A program made the position numbers and the translations under genes. DNA of 64,000 nt from Aotearoamyces nothofagi (Eukaryota > Ascomycota > Leotiomycetes > Leotiales > Tympanidaceae): positions 376,631-440,630 of the forward strand of contig JADDTR010000016.1 of NCBI GenBank assembly GCA_015345905.1, read 5' to 3'. How positions within the stretch are numbered: the stretch's first letter is position 1; each line of letters starts with the position of its first letter. This document shows, in pieces, positions 33,723-46,867 of this stretch. The notes below the pieces were generated by a model. That model was not told the origin of the DNA, made no database searches, and saw only the letters and a list, made by a program, of their open reading frames with translations.

Positions 33723-34423
33723 GGTGGAGGAGTTCTGGGGAGGAGTTGTGGTTGTTGATGTATATGACGTCCGGGTAGCTAGCGCGAGAGAGCAGCGAGG
33801 CGCGGTATACCTAGGCGAGAAAAGGGGGAGGACGAAGGGGGTATAGGGTAGCTAGCGGTTTAGAGTCAGTCGACGGGCCGGACGACGGGCCGGACGGCGG
33901 GCCAGACGATGACGATGGGGCCTGTGCATGCGCCCGCGTTGTTCCACCGGGGCCTATGATCTACACCTCTGGCCTCATCTGGCTTTATCTATACTTAGCA
34001 AACGATTTAAAAAGACACAAATCCCCAATTCCACCACCCAACTAGGTACATAATTCATATAATACAGATCCATTCTCTTACACCAAACCGAACACCCATA
34101 TTTCTCCCGCATGTTACTGCCGACTAAATGAGTTTTAGTAATTTTTTCTGCTCTTTAAGCTGTCACTATCTGCCCAGTATCAGAGAGAAGAATATTGTAC
34201 CATGAGGTAAGAGGGCAGGTCAACACCCCAGCCGTGAAGCACGTATACCAGCAAACCTCCAAGCGGCCATGAACCAGTCCGACTAGGTTGCATAAAAGAA
34301 GGATGAAAAAAAAAGACTCAAACACCGCTGTACTTTATTGTACCGTTGTTTTAAAACATAGCCATGATGCAGTCGCTCGCAAGCACACTATATGAAAAGT
34401 GAAAACTACGCAAATCATCATGC
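33723..34423. other. Spacer
   Basis: No gene seen. It contains a GACGGGCCG-type short repeat near 33875-33910 and an A-rich run near 34310. It probably includes the 3' UTR of the Whi2-like gene. Confidence 0.5.
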
Positions 34424-36062
34424 TCAGCGTAACCCAATCACACTCATCTCCAATGTCCATACTCTCCTAATCCACACCTTAAGCGGACCTTCAATACCCT
34501 CGACGTTCGAAAGCTCGACACCTTCCCACCAGCATCTTCTAGCTGGTTTTCGCCAGAATAAAAGCAGCTTTTGAGCCATTCCCACAGCGTTACTACCCAT
34601 CTCATTGCCCTTGATATCTGTTCGTAATCTGGCCAGTGCGAGGCTGCATATCACTGCTTTATTGGGCTCGCCGGCTCGGTGACCCCATCGGTCATCGTGA
34701 TTGAAGCCACTACAATCCTATTAGAATACTTCTTTACTATAGTTGCACCAGAACATACCCTGCCGTCAACATTTCAATTAGGTGCTGCTCTGTCGTGCCA
34801 CTCTCCTCACTCCTTCTCAAACCGGAAAATATACCATCCTGCTTTAGGAGCGCCTTCCCGGCCGCCCTCTTCACCTCGATCATCTCAGGCTGTTCAATAT
34901 CAGACCGTGGTGGTATCGCGTAGAAGTCTAGGTCTTCTCGCAACACAATTATCCCTGCTCGATCTTGTAACATCTCTCTTGCTGAGCCTGCCATTGGTTC
35001 GACGGGTATTGCATCTGCTTCTTGCGAGTTCGTAGATCCATCTGGAATGGTTTGCGCAACATTTCTGAAGAATTCAAGCATGTACTGTAGCGAAACGGGG
35101 TCATACTGCGAGGAAGTGTTAGTTATATAGTAGTTTATATTTTGTAGTATCTTGCGAATAGATTGGGCTTTACGAACATCAACTTGGAAGGCATCTCCTT
35201 CTTGATACGAGTTTAGATGTCCGTCTGGGAGGAGCCCATTGGGAAATAAGGATAGCAAGACGAATTCGGGTAAAGTTAGAAGCTCGTCTCGGGATAAAGT
35301 AAACCTCGTGCCCCTGTATGTGCTATTAGTCGAGCTCTCTTAATGAAGTAGTATGTGATACCGAAGGTCCATTGTGATATTCTCATCTGCGCCGACATCT
35401 ACACTGATCGTTAGAACTCAACACGATAAGAATCTCATGGCCCCTACATACCTCCGAGTGTATTTATCGGTGGCCCACCCTGCTGTACCTGAGTGATAAT
35501 ACTCGCTGCACCTCCAGCAGCCGCCATCAGATAGGTGAATGATTGGATGGGACTTGATCCTTCAGAATATGCGGGGGGAGGCTCGCTATCCTCGTCTTTC
35601 TTAGATGATTCCCCCTTGGTATCTGGCGGTAACGCAGCTTTTGTCTCAGCGACAGCGTCAACAGGAGGAGCTAGTGATCGATTGCTTGGGGAATCGGGGG
35701 CTAACGGCGCGTATGCTGGGACTGCTGTAGAAGTAACTCCTTCGGTTACAGTTGTCTTATAGGCGGCGACGAGTTCAGCAGTCGTGGTGTAGAGTGATGA
35801 GAAGGGCGGAGGCCGTGGAGACTGAGACGGTGAAGAAGAGGATGCCTCAGAAAGCGGATATTGAGGCGGTGGAGACCGGGCACGTTTTATCTCGTCCTCA
35901 AGCTTCGGAGCCTCCTCGTCAGTGCTATCTAGTGGCCCGACTGACACGGACAGGCCGTCGTTAGGATCTTGTCTGTCTGACGACGTGGTGGCTGATGGCT
36001 CCAATGCGCAGCTATTGTTCAGATATTGGCCTTTTGGCTGACTATTACTTGCGTTGCTGCAT
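34424..36062 (-). CDS. whi2: Whi2-like BTB-domain stress-response protein
   Basis: Homologue of yeast Whi2, which binds Psr1/Psr2 phosphatases, supports the general stress response (Msn2) and dampens TORC1 under low amino acids. Exons (minus): 35452-36004 (frame), 35362-35398, 35178-35313, 34759-35105, 34424-34709; 452 residues from 36004. Seen: long Pro/Ser-rich acidic N-terminus (to about residue 185), BTB-like fold beginning GTRFTLSRDELLTLPEFVL, then YDPVSLQYMLEFF, the conserved block GIIVLREDLDFYAIPPR, and a C-terminal domain with VKRAAGKALLKQDGIFSGL and FNHDDRWGHR. The codon at 36004 is TTG, so the true start is upstream. An ATG at 36062 connects in frame if a very short 37-nt intron (36011-36047) is removed. 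This start is uncertain. The 72-nt intron 35106-35177 has the unusual donor GTTCGT. Confidence 0.85.
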
Positions 36063-36832
36063 AGAAGGGCGATTTTAATTGAATTAGAATCAATTGGACC
36101 AGTACGTTCGGAATAGTCATGCGAGGCAGTGATATCGTATCAGTGCTGTCATCTTGTTGTTATGAACTCCTTGCGCTTGTAAGTGTTGTGCTTCGCCGTA
36201 GTGTATCTGGTTGTAGGTACTGTGCACGGAACAATAGCGAACAATAAGGTTGGGTACCTCACAGTTGCCACGCTTGCTTAGCTAAGGCAGGCCTAAGCCG
36301 CCGCAAACTACCTTGACCGATGTGTTTTGCCTAAATACAACTTGATTCATTCTTTGCTTCAAGGGCAACTTAGGTGGATGTGACCGCAGCTGCATCGAAT
36401 AACCTTGTAGATATAATGGTACATCGAGGATCGGTAGGAGGGTTTCGTATTGGGCAAAAGTTCCGAGTGATTGTGGAAAGTGATACGAACTCAAAGAATA
36501 TTGCTATGGCAGAAAAATTATTGCAATATTATTATATTAACTTTGTGAAAGAGATTATCATGACGAAAGAGGGCAAGTTATAACTATCGAGGAAGACAAG
36601 AGTAAACCTGGCTAGAAAGAGCGAGACGATGTTGATAATATAAAATAATAGTCAAACTGATTGAAAATGGGTAGCTAGGACCGTATACCTGTGCCTTTCC
36701 TCTAGACTCTTCAGTAAATCAAATGCCATTTCGATTTTGTCCAAACCTTTGTAGAAAAGGTTGCAGTACAGGTAAGCATTTAGTATCTTATTTATTTTTA
36801 TATATACTACATACGTTCCAGGCGGCGCTCCG
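36063..36832. other. Spacer, whi2 promoter and gpatch1 3' end
   Basis: Tandem minus-strand spacer. AT-rich from about 36.5 kb. A 69-codon plus-strand frame (36374-36583) has no protein-like features. No other gene seen. Confidence 0.5.
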
Positions 36833-39018
36833 TTAATCGCTATCATCATCCCCGAATATAGCCTTGAAAACAGCTTCCCCAGCTCGTTCACCTTCCAAGG
36901 CCTCATTCCGTTCAACGTCAATGGTGACTTCTTTCGGCGCTTGCACGATCATATTCTCAGTCTGATCACCCGTTCTAATCGCCGTAGAAGTCCAATTCTG
37001 ATTCCTACCACCAGATTCCTTCAGGATATTGTCGATTGCAGATTTTGAGACCAAATCTAGGCTCCTATCAACTGGTCCGCCGCCTGACCGGAACAGACCT
37101 CCTGATGGTCCTTCAGCGGCATCTTCTCCTGCTCGCTCAGGATCAAACTGAACATGTGCAGGAGGCTTAACATTGAATCTTTTGCAAAGCAATCTGGTCG
37201 GATAGAAATCCTGAGAGGATTTCGTCATCGGGCCAAACATACCAATTTTTGCAGCTGCTTCAGCCGGGTCTTCCAATTTGGCTATGGGTTTGCTAAGAAG
37301 TGACGGTAAATTCGCTGATGTAGGGGCATCTGATGCAAGCTTTGGTGCCGATGATGAGGTGAACCGTGTTGCCATCATACCGGTCATGGGTTTAAATATT
37401 TGGGCACAATGAGCAAATTCTCCAAGTTCTTTCAGCCAATCATCTTTCGAGACGCCAGGTGCACGCTCTGGCAAGCCTTCTCTAATGCCTGCTTGCCCTT
37501 CTAAGAAGGTACTATACCGCCCCCTTTTGCTTTCATCTTCAGCGTAGGGCATCCAGCCATTGGCACCTCTGCCAAGGGCTGCTATTGCCACATCTTTTTC
37601 AATTGTTGGAATTTGACCTGATAGTTCTCTTCGACGCTCTTCATCAGTCAATGCATAGCCTTTGGGTATTTCTCCCAATGCAGCTGGAAGGTTGGTCTTC
37701 CCAGATGCTGATACCAGCCGGTCTCTTGCAGCTGATGATAAAAAGTCGAATACAGACTTCCCTGGTAAAGGCGCCTCTCCAAGGAGAGAAGCTCGAGACT
37801 TCGGATCGAGGTTTGATGCTTTGGCAGCTTCTGAAGTGGATATATATGCAAGACTCCCAGGACCTGACGTAGGTTGCTTTGCCGATTTCCAATCCTCAGG
37901 AATTTCAGGAGATAGGTATTTATTGTCTGTTGTAACGGTAGATGTCATAGTAGGATCAATGCTGAGAACAAACCCATCCAAAGGAAGCCGTCCATCATGG
38001 CATTTCCGAAACCCAGTAGAGGCTTTCGCTATTTGCGATTTCTTTGAGATGAAGACAGGTCTGAGCGACTTATTGACTGTCGGTTTCTTCTTCTTCTTCT
38101 CACCTCCGATTACCTTGTTGTACGATATCCTTGGCCCGATCTCGTAAGGATCTTCGTCATCCGAGCCAGTATCATTCAGTATTCCGATTCCTATTCCACC
38201 ACGGGTTGGCTTCTTCTTCTTTGTCGCTGTGCTAAATTGATCACTCTCGTCATCCGACTTCGAGGGCGTATCCGTAGTATTAGGCTGACCCAACTTGGCT
38301 TCGCCACCATAGCCAAGGCCCTTGTGATCAATCTTCCTGACAAAGCTGACCATGTGCGTATTCTCCGGCGCAAATAAATGTGTCTCGCCGTCCGCATCAC
38401 CTTCGGACTTCTGCATTCCACCCAATCGTGCTTTCCGCCGGATCTTCGGTCCAACCCCTTGCCCTTCCCGCCAACCCATCTTCTTCAAGAGCTTAACACC
38501 TATTGTCTCTCCCTCTGTCCTGAACAGGTCTATAAGTGCCCCGCGCCTCACAACATCGCCCTCTGTAGACCCCAATCCTGCAAAGCCTTCAGCGGTTTGC
38601 ACCTTCTGTGCATCTGCTGCATCTGCAAGGTCTTCATCGTCCATGAAATCCTCTGGCCTCTGCTCTACTGCCTTGGGGTCGTTTTTTTTGCGATTCGTAC
38701 GGGAAGATACGAAGGTCGAGGGCGTCCATCCTTCCTTGGACCCGACGGTATTGAAATAACTGTAAAGAACCAGATTAGCAGAATTAGGTGAAAAGAATAT
38801 GAGAGTACATACCCAGCACTAAATCCCCCGGTGAATGCTCCATGCAGGCGCTTTCTACCCCTCTCGTCTGTAACCTCTTGCTTCCAGACCGGTACATAGG
38901 AACCATCATCGCGGACTTCAGCATCGAGAGGAGGGAGAGGTGTGCCATATGCAACAAAGGGACTCTGCTGCGCTTGCAAATCGACCTCGTAGGTGGCCCG
39001 AGTGCGCTTTATGGACAT
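36833..39018 (-). CDS. GPATCH1: G-patch protein, GPATCH1/TGH type
   Basis: Homologue of animal GPATCH1 and plant TOUGH, nuclear RNA-processing proteins linked to the spliceosome; G-patch motifs activate DEAH helicases. Two exons, 38813-39018 and 36833-38759, give 710 residues, similar to the family. Seen: the N-terminal family block [12 protein letters not shown] ... [13 protein letters not shown] ... [20 protein letters not shown] (the last spanning the intron), then the G-patch itself near residues 150-172, [17 protein letters not shown]. Further conserved parts are [11 protein letters not shown] and PLDGFVLS. The C-terminal half holds a block FEGDD-like tail ending FGDDDSD and the motif [15 protein letters not shown]. 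Lys-rich runs (KKKKPT) suggest nuclear localisation. No damage is seen. Confidence 0.93.
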
Positions 39019-40046
39019 GGCGCGACATGGAAGGCTGCAAAGTCGAGAGAGTTCTAACAGCCTCGTATAAAGGATCCGGGGAGTTCAGGACTAGGACCGA
39101 TTGAGATAGCTTGCGGGCCAGTATCGCTGTCAGCGTGAATCATAAGCTGCAAATGCCGGCATTCTAGAGTTTTCGTAACCATGCTATCAGGAACAGTAAA
39201 CAAACCAAGCATGGATGCTTGGAAGATTGGTTTGGAAATCCTAGAGCTGTTCGCCTGCTCTAAAATGGTCGGTGACGAAGAATGCGCGGGATATAAGGTG
39301 CTCTGCGACAGTATGTATCTTGGTGATCCGGACGCTACAAAAGTCACGCTATCTGAGCTTAGATATAGGATCCCCATCTAAGGCATCTACTCCGTACTCC
39401 ATCCAGTACAGGGGAGACGTACATACATGTACAGTAATTGACCAGGCTTTAAACATCCCAGCTGCCCGTCCCTTCCTTTTTCTCTTCGCGCACTCCGTAA
39501 TTTGCTAGCAGTTAGTGAGGTCGTAACTCCAGTTGTAACCAGGATTATTTCAGTAGTGCTGGGTTCCCATTCGGATCGACACTCGACAGTCTTCCAAAAG
39601 CAAGTATTAGCTGGGCGGCGGCGATTGACCTGGACAGCTCTCTAGGGGACTCTGCTTTCTCCTGTCATCCCGAACGTTAACACAGAAAGTTCTTCACAAC
39701 ACTATCAATTGTCTATTCGCAGTCGCCTGCCCCGACACCCTTGAAAGCGGCGTCTGTGTCACAATCAAAGCCAAGCTGCTGGCGAACAGTTCACTGCAGT
39801 GGCCTTTGCCGACTTTGCTTCCAACCTCCCCTCACGGCATCACCACCCAACATGTCCTGACAACAGTCATTCGGTTTGCCCTTCCTTAAATAGTATCGTA
39901 TCAGCGATAGTACATTCCCAAGCGCCTGCTTTATTCAACAATTAAAATCCGTAACGTCGCGTCGCAATTTGATGACCAGGGATTACACCTTTGGCCTGGT
40001 CTATCTGCCTGATTGAGCACCGTGCTCGGCTGAGGCGAGTTGAACA
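39019..40046. promoter_or_regulatory. Divergent promoter region gpatch1 / kin1
   Basis: About 1 kb between two divergent ATGs. A GTACAGTA word lies near 39429. The 39.66-40.0 kb part has several CT-rich stretches and is probably the kin1 leader. A plus-strand frame at 39181-39381 lacks support. Confidence 0.45.
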
Positions 40047-43000
40047 ATGTCAACAGCGGCCTCGATAACACCAGCGCCTGCAGAGGCATCTTCGGGGTCA
40101 AGACGTGGCCAGTCATACTCCACTCCGTCTAGAACGCAATCCACTAGAACAAGACCGAGCGCCATACCGCCTAGTCCTGTGCGAGCCACCTCCTCATATT
40201 CGCGTCCCACCTCGTCGTCGCGCGGCGTAGAAGAGATATTGCCACAAAGAGACTATGAGACTACGAACACCGCTCAAACAGCTAGAAAACGATCATCAGA
40301 TCGCCCTCCTCCAACTCGAACCGAATCGTCAAGAAGCACAGCCGGCCATCACCACAGAAGCTCCTCCCGATCGAATCATCAAAACCACTACCATCCCACA
40401 GACATGTCGGGCACGACAACAGCTGCAAACGGTGGAGGGCCGGCGCCAATAGTGACACCTATAGAAAGTAGGCAGGCAAGTAGTGCTGGAAAGCCCTCAA
40501 GGTCACGAACGACGATCCCAGCACAGACAGGTAATTGGGTGCTGGGAAAGACCATTGGCGCGGGGAGTATGGGCAAGGTGAAATTAGCTAGGAGAGCAGA
40601 GGGAGGAGAGCAGGTATGTGCTGTTATGTGACCATCTTATGTTGCTACCACCTGCTGACGTCTCTCTAGCAAGTCGCCGTAAAGATTATCCCTCGCGGAT
40701 CCAACAATGACGAGTCGCATAACCAGAGTCGAGCAGATCGCGAACGAGCCGAGCACTCAAAGGAAGTTCGTACTGCACGAGAAGCTGCTATCGTTACTCT
40801 CCTCGACCATCCTTATATTTGTGCCATGCGAGACGTCGTTCGTACCAATTACCACTGGTACATGCTTTTTGAATATGTCAATGGAGGCCAAATGCTTGAC
40901 TACATAATTTCCCATGGTAGGCTGAAGGAGAAGCAAGCCAGAAAATTCAGCCGACAGATTGCAAGTGCACTTGACTATTGCCATCGCAATAGCATCGTCC
41001 ATCGAGACTTGAAGATTGAGAATATTCTCATAAGTAAGACAGGCGACATCAAAATCATTGATTTTGGACTGAGCAACCTGTTCTCACCCCGAGGCCACCT
41101 AAAGACTTTTTGCGGAAGCCTCTATTTCGCCGCCCCAGAATTGCTCCAAGCAAAAGCATATACTGGGCCTGAAGTCGATGTGTGGAGTTTTGGCATTGTC
41201 CTTTACGTACTGGTTTGTGGAAAGGTACCATTTGATGACCAGAGTATGCCGGCTCTGCATGCAAAGATCAAGAAAGGTGTTGTTGATTACCCAAATTGGC
41301 TATCGGCAGGTATGTAAACTCCTCGGAGTCTTAAAAGATCTTTGGCTCTGACTGATGGCATGCAGAATGTAAAAATCTCATTTCGCGCATGCTGGTTACG
41401 GATCCTAAACAGAGAGCGACGCTACAGGAGATTATGAACCACCCATGGATGATCAAAGGCTTCGGATCACCGCCTGAAAACTACCTCCCTGTGCGCGAGC
41501 CGCTTCAGCTCCCACTTGATCCTGAAGTCATCCATGCAATGACAGGATTTGATTTTGGTCCGCCGGAATTAATCCATGCACAGTTAACGAAAGTTCTGGA
41601 ATCCGAAGACTATCAGCGGGCAGTTAAATTAGCTGTGCGTGAGCGGGAGACTCAAGCTCCCAGAGACATTGAGAAGAAGAGAGGGTTTGGATTTGATTTC
41701 TACAAACGTCGAAGCTCTGTTACAAGCCGGGATACATTGACAATTCCATCCAGTGAAGCTCTCCAGCTAGGCAACGATCCCATCAATGCATTCAACCCAT
41801 TAGTATCAGTTTATTATCTTGTTCGGGAGAAACAGGATCGTGATCGTCAAGCAGTCAACCCCGGTGCCACAAGTCTGCCCCGTACTCCCAACGAGGCCCC
41901 GCTCCAATTTCCAGAAATAGTCCCTCCTCAGGCGGCTCACACAAACTCGGCCACTTACGAGATGCCCGGCGAGAAAGCAACCGGGGGTCGATCAAGGCCC
42001 CGTGCCCGCACGCATGGTGAAGACGAGGTCACAGATGCCATGAAACATACCAAGATTTCGAGTACTAGCGGACATACTTCTCCACAAGTGGTTGAACCTC
42101 CTCGTGATATTCCTGAGAAGAAAGAAAGTACCGCTACTAGCATTCTGCGACGATTTAGCACTCGACGACGTAAGGAACCTTCGGATAGAAGTAGTGACAA
42201 GTATTATCCACCAATTGTCACAGTGCAGTCACCAAGTGACTCTCCCTCCGCACCTCGGAAGAGCTTTAGTGTCCGTCGAACGCGCGAGAGAGATAGAGAT
42301 ACTCCTTCTGATTCAAGACTTCGGTCAGGAAGTAGTCAACCTCAACATCGCGACTTGTTAGCTGCCCCACAGTCTGCAGATAATTCAAGGAGTGCGAAAG
42401 CCCTCGGGAGGTCCACAAGTGTAAATTCGGCAGACTTCCGGAGACGGGTAGATGATCGAGGGGCATCGGAAAGTAGTCCTAGAGTTACCTACAAGGATGC
42501 ACCGCCAACAAGCGGTTCTGAGCAGTCAAACCTCAGCGGTGGTAGATCCATCATAAACGAGAAGCCAAAAGATTCCGAACACAAGCCGAGCCTCAATCCC
42601 CGAGCTGCGACGATGAGAGCTAAATCTCTCGGCCACGCACGAAGAGAAAGTATCCAAGCTCGACGTGCGAAAAGAGAGGAAGCGCGGGAGGCAAATGTTC
42701 CAGAGGAGACGGATCAGGAAGTCGGTGACATTAGCGGCCTCTCAGTTGATCGATTTGAAAGAGCTGAGAACGTGAAGCCTGTGTTCTTGAAGGGTCTTTT
42801 CAGTGTATCGACAACATCGGGCAAGCCTGTCCATGCGATCCGAGCAGATATTATTAGAGTGTTGCAACAACTCAATGTCGAATTCACCGAGGTTCGAGGT
42901 GGTTTTAGTTGCCGTCACTCACCCAGTATTGATCTGAGGAGGGTTGTCGATGCTCCACCAAGTAGTCCTCCGGTACATACACCAGGTCATCGTCGACGAA

Positions 43001-43368
43001 TTAGCTTTGGGGGATTCAACCTTGGAGGAGGATCTGATCGAGATCATGAGGATGCTCGAGACTTGGAGAAAACGCCTACAACGCCTAAAACTCCCCGAAG
43101 GGCCGATGCAGATAGCTATACAAATTCCGACATATCTGATGATAGCCTCTCACGCGAACATCGTGGCACTTCGTCAAGACGTGCTGTGGGCGAGACCACT
43201 ACGCATGTGCAGAGCGACCTTGGTGGAAATATGGTCTTGCAATTTGAGATATTCATAGTGAAGGTGCCACTACTGTCTCTCCATGGCATACAGTTCAAGA
43301 AGACATCAGGTGGTACTTGGCAGTACAAGAACATGGCTGATCAGATTTTGAAGGAACTTCGCCTCTGA
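40047..43368 (+). CDS. kin1: Kin1-type Ser/Thr kinase (PAR-1/MARK family)
   Basis: Cortical kinase of the Kin1/PAR-1/MARK family, acting in polarity, exocytosis and cell-wall integrity. Three exons: 40047-40613, 40670-41309, 41366-43368, in frame to 1,069 residues. Residues 1-165 are Ser/Thr/Arg-rich. The kinase domain has Gly loop [17 protein letters not shown] lysine (about 194), VHRDLKIEN (about 300), DFG (about 321), activation loop [14 protein letters not shown] and a C-lobe ending MNHPWM. A long disordered middle (about 450-900) has many R-x-x-S sites. The C-terminus has the KA1 membrane-binding domain: start of the module [10 protein letters not shown], then [21 protein letters not shown], and [23 protein letters not shown] shared across both halves (kept short here), ending [16 protein letters not shown]. 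It is a complete gene and is close to Caf40 on the same strand. Confidence 0.96.
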
Positions 43369-44156
43369 TAGGACTATGCTGAATAGATTAATTGAGTGCT
43401 ATCATGGTCTGACAACACGAGAGCGAGCGAGGAATTGAATTTCGTCTGAGACGAAGAACGGCAAACTTGCCACAAAATTTTATTTTACGAGTTTCCTTGG
43501 TTAGGAGCACATAATATACGGCATTCGATATCACCAAAGGCTGTACATGAAGGACTGTGTCCTATTAGTGCGACCCGAGCTATAGGCTAGATAGATTTTA
43601 CCTGACTTTCCCATCAGTACACGTAGCAAGGACATTCACTCGCTGGAATAGCTTGGGATGCAGAGCTATCGTGACAGGGAATAATCAATTCGTATAACTG
43701 TCATCCATGAAGAATATCGTGGTATAATGAAAAAAGTAAGAGAGAGTGATCTGGTAACTCCTTGGAAATATGAACTGACTGGGAGAGGACCAAAAACTCA
43801 AAAACTCAGAAAGTCTCATGGTCATTAATATGTAGAATAATCCATAGCTTCATCTAGAACTAATATAAACTCTGTTGGCGAGTAATGAAGAGCTCTTCAT
43901 TCAAGATTCATTGATAACACCTTAGTGAACGGAACCTGAGAACCTGAACGAGCGAGGCTCGCTTATCAACCTGTCAACTGTCAACTCCCCGCCCGGTTCC
44001 CGCGATCGGCTAATGATAGAGCCTCAATCTCCTACCTACCGTGCCTACATATCTTTCAACAGCCAGCCTGTGCTTTATCCCTACAACGCCATCATCAGCA
44101 TCATCTTACATAGACTTACCGACGAGTAGATCTCGCTGGTACAAACAGATCTCACG
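43369..44156. other. Spacer kin1 / caf40
   Basis: 788 bp. 3' UTR of kin1, then the promoter and leader of caf40. No additional gene was seen. Confidence 0.5.
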
Positions 44157-45385
44157 ATGCTCCAAGGAGCACACGTCTTCTCACACCAGACCTTTGGCCA
44201 CCAAGAGCCGGCATGGATGCACTCGCAGAATGCGAATGCCCACCAGGCTCATGCAGAGCGAGCAGCAGCGGCAGCAGCAGCATCTGCGGCTCATCAGCAA
44301 CACTACAACCGAATGCATAACACACCTGGTCCTTCGCATGTCTCCAACCACACCCAAGATTCTAGCATGATGGATGGTGTCACAGAGGAGAACAGGAGGG
44401 TTCTCGGATGGATATCTGAGTTATTGACAGAAGACACTAGAGAATCCGCTCTGCTGGAACTTAGTAAGAAGCGTGAACAGGTTCCAGAACTTGCATTGAT
44501 TCTGTGGCATTCATTTGGTTAGTTCAGCTTGCGCGTACTCACGGACGACTCTGAGAAAGCTGACTATGATTTCTTAGGCGTCATGACCTCTTTGCTACAG
44601 GAGATCATTTCAGTTTACACGCTGCTTAATCCATCTCAACTCACTGCTGCAGCTTCAAATCGTGTCTGTAACGCGCTTGCTCTACTGCAGTGTGTTGCCT
44701 CGCACAACGAGACCCGAGCTCTTTTCCTAAACGGTTAGTCCTATCGGCCTATATTCCATCCACACTACTAACGCCCGACCAGCTCATATACCGCTATTTC
44801 TATACCCATTTCTCAATACTACATCCAAATCAAGGCCTTTCGAGTATCTCCGCCTGACTTCTCTGGGCGTCATTGGGGCTCTGGTCAAGAACGACTCGTC
44901 AGATGTCATCAATTTCCTCCTTACGACCGAGATCATACCTTTGTGCCTTCGCATAATGGAGACCGGCTCAGAGCTTAGTAAAACCGTTGCAATCTTCATC
45001 GTGCAGAAAATTCTTCTCGACGATCATGGGCTTAACTACATTTGTGCTACGTACGAAAGATTCTATGCTGTTGGAACTGTGCTTAGCAACATGGTTACAC
45101 AGCTTGTCGAGCAACAGACTGCTAGGCTCCTCAAGCATGTTGTGCGCTGCTTCCTTCGGTAAGTTGTCTAATCCTCTAACGGATAAAGAAGCTAACTTTA
45201 TATACAGATTGAGCGACAATGCCAGGGCTCGTGAGGCTCTTCGACAGTGCCTTCCCGAGCCTCTTCGTGATGCGACATTCTCATCCGTTCTTCGAGATGA
45301 TGCAGCTACGAAACGTTGTCTAGCGCAGCTCCTGATCAACCTCTCCGACAGCGTCGTAGACTCATCGTCTCATCAAGGCCTCTGA
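44157..45385 (+). CDS. caf40: Caf40/Rcd1 (CNOT9), CCR4-NOT subunit
   Basis: Armadillo-fold subunit of the CCR4-NOT deadenylase complex; it binds Not1 and recruits mRNA decay and silencing factors. Four exons: 44157-44517, 44578-44733, 44783-45158, 45208-45385; 356 residues. The N-terminus (about 75 residues) is Ala/His/Gln-rich and variable. The core from about residue 82 is strongly conserved: [53 protein letters not shown] (across an intron), [36 protein letters not shown] and the C-terminal [16 protein letters not shown]. All introns are GT-AG, two with GTTAGT donors. Identity is secure. The ATG at 44157 is the first with a full frame. Confidence 0.97.
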
Positions 45386-46867
45386 TCTAGTCTGACCGCC
45401 TCTTTCACTGTACCATATCATACCTCGATGCATACACGGCGACCACGGGGGGGATTTATTTTTTCGGTTTTGCATAGACAGCGATACCCGGTCTTATACG
45501 ACATGTTAATGGCTGTTGCCAAATTACATGGTGGGTTCACATAAAAGCATTAAGTCCGATTGCGGGTGAGCCGGTGTTCTACGTGGCTACGAGTTAGGGC
45601 TTGGCCTGGGGTTTCTTCACGATACATTTATTTGATGAGATCGGGGACCTAAAGCTTGGCCGCTTGGCCTCACTTTTCCGTATTTCGGCGTTCCTGATTC
45701 TAGGTGCATGGGCAGGGCTGGCGTTGGGAAAGCTGTGATTTGCTATTTGGTGTAAAATAGTGGCTGCCAGGAATAGAAACTTTGAGTCAGACTGGCTGCA
45801 TTTTGACGCAAGACACCACGTGAATAATAACCATCGGGCCCCTCATGCCACGGCCAAGTCTGGGGTCGGGGCGTCTAGGTTAGCAAATATAGCGATGGCA
45901 TAGCATGTGTACGTACAGACGGTACAGTACCTGGTGCGCCGGACATGAGGTGCGTAGCGATCCTTGCGCCGGAGCTAGAGCGGCAGCGGGTGTTCAGTAA
46001 TCAATCATATAAAGCGGGTCTTGCCCTAGCATGTGCCAATCGTGTTCACTACCCCGACATGTCGTATGCATGTCGTATGAAGCAAGGGCTTGAAGCTGTA
46101 TCGCACGGTAGATTTGGATGGACCATCTAAGCCATCATAATTTCTGTTTTAGGAAAGACATATTACTGTACAGCCTCTATCCATGCCAAGGCTGAGATAA
46201 ACCAACGGAGCTGACACGCTGACACGCTGCCAACTTGCCATCAGCATTGCAGGCCGAGATCACGGTCGTGCCAACGCTACAAGCATAGAGGTTTAAGAGG
46301 CAGCTCGTGGACCTGGTGGTGCGTGATAGCCAGCCAGGATAAATTGCTGACCAAGACGTGCCATTGTCTGACCCCAGTAGCCCACCAGTTTGTACTGTAC
46401 AGGACTTCGTGCAGCCTTGTCAGCTTGTGAGCACTGCCCTCTCTGCACAACGTTAGCCCTGCATTGCGGGATCTCAAAGCTACAGAGCATCAGACGTTTA
46501 AACGCCCTCAGTGTAGGCTGGTAGTGGGTTGTGGGCAACACCGACGGTTTTTTGCACAGCAAGAAGACGAGTACGGGGCACGAATGCGGGTGTGGACGAC
46601 GAGAATGATAAGGGCCTTCAGATGCTGTTCTATGGTGCTATTCCTAGCCACATTGATATCCGGATAATAACCATGCGGAAAGTCTGGACAGAGAGTTAGA
46701 GAGATAGTCAGCACTGGTATCTCGACAGGCTTCGGCGTCAGTTACACTACCAGGGAACTACATTTGGGGCGCACGCACTCGCAACGTTGATGCACAGAAG
46801 CGAACTGGGGAAAACACCACGACGGATAACTTTCCATGATCACTAATCGCGCTCGGCACCTACAATA
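45386..46867. other. Spacer caf40 / bZIP
   Basis: About 1.5 kb with no recognisable gene. GTACTGTAC-like words occur near 45912-45930, 46163 and 46393-46402. A GACACGCTGACACGCTG direct repeat lies near 46213-46230. Confidence 0.5.
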
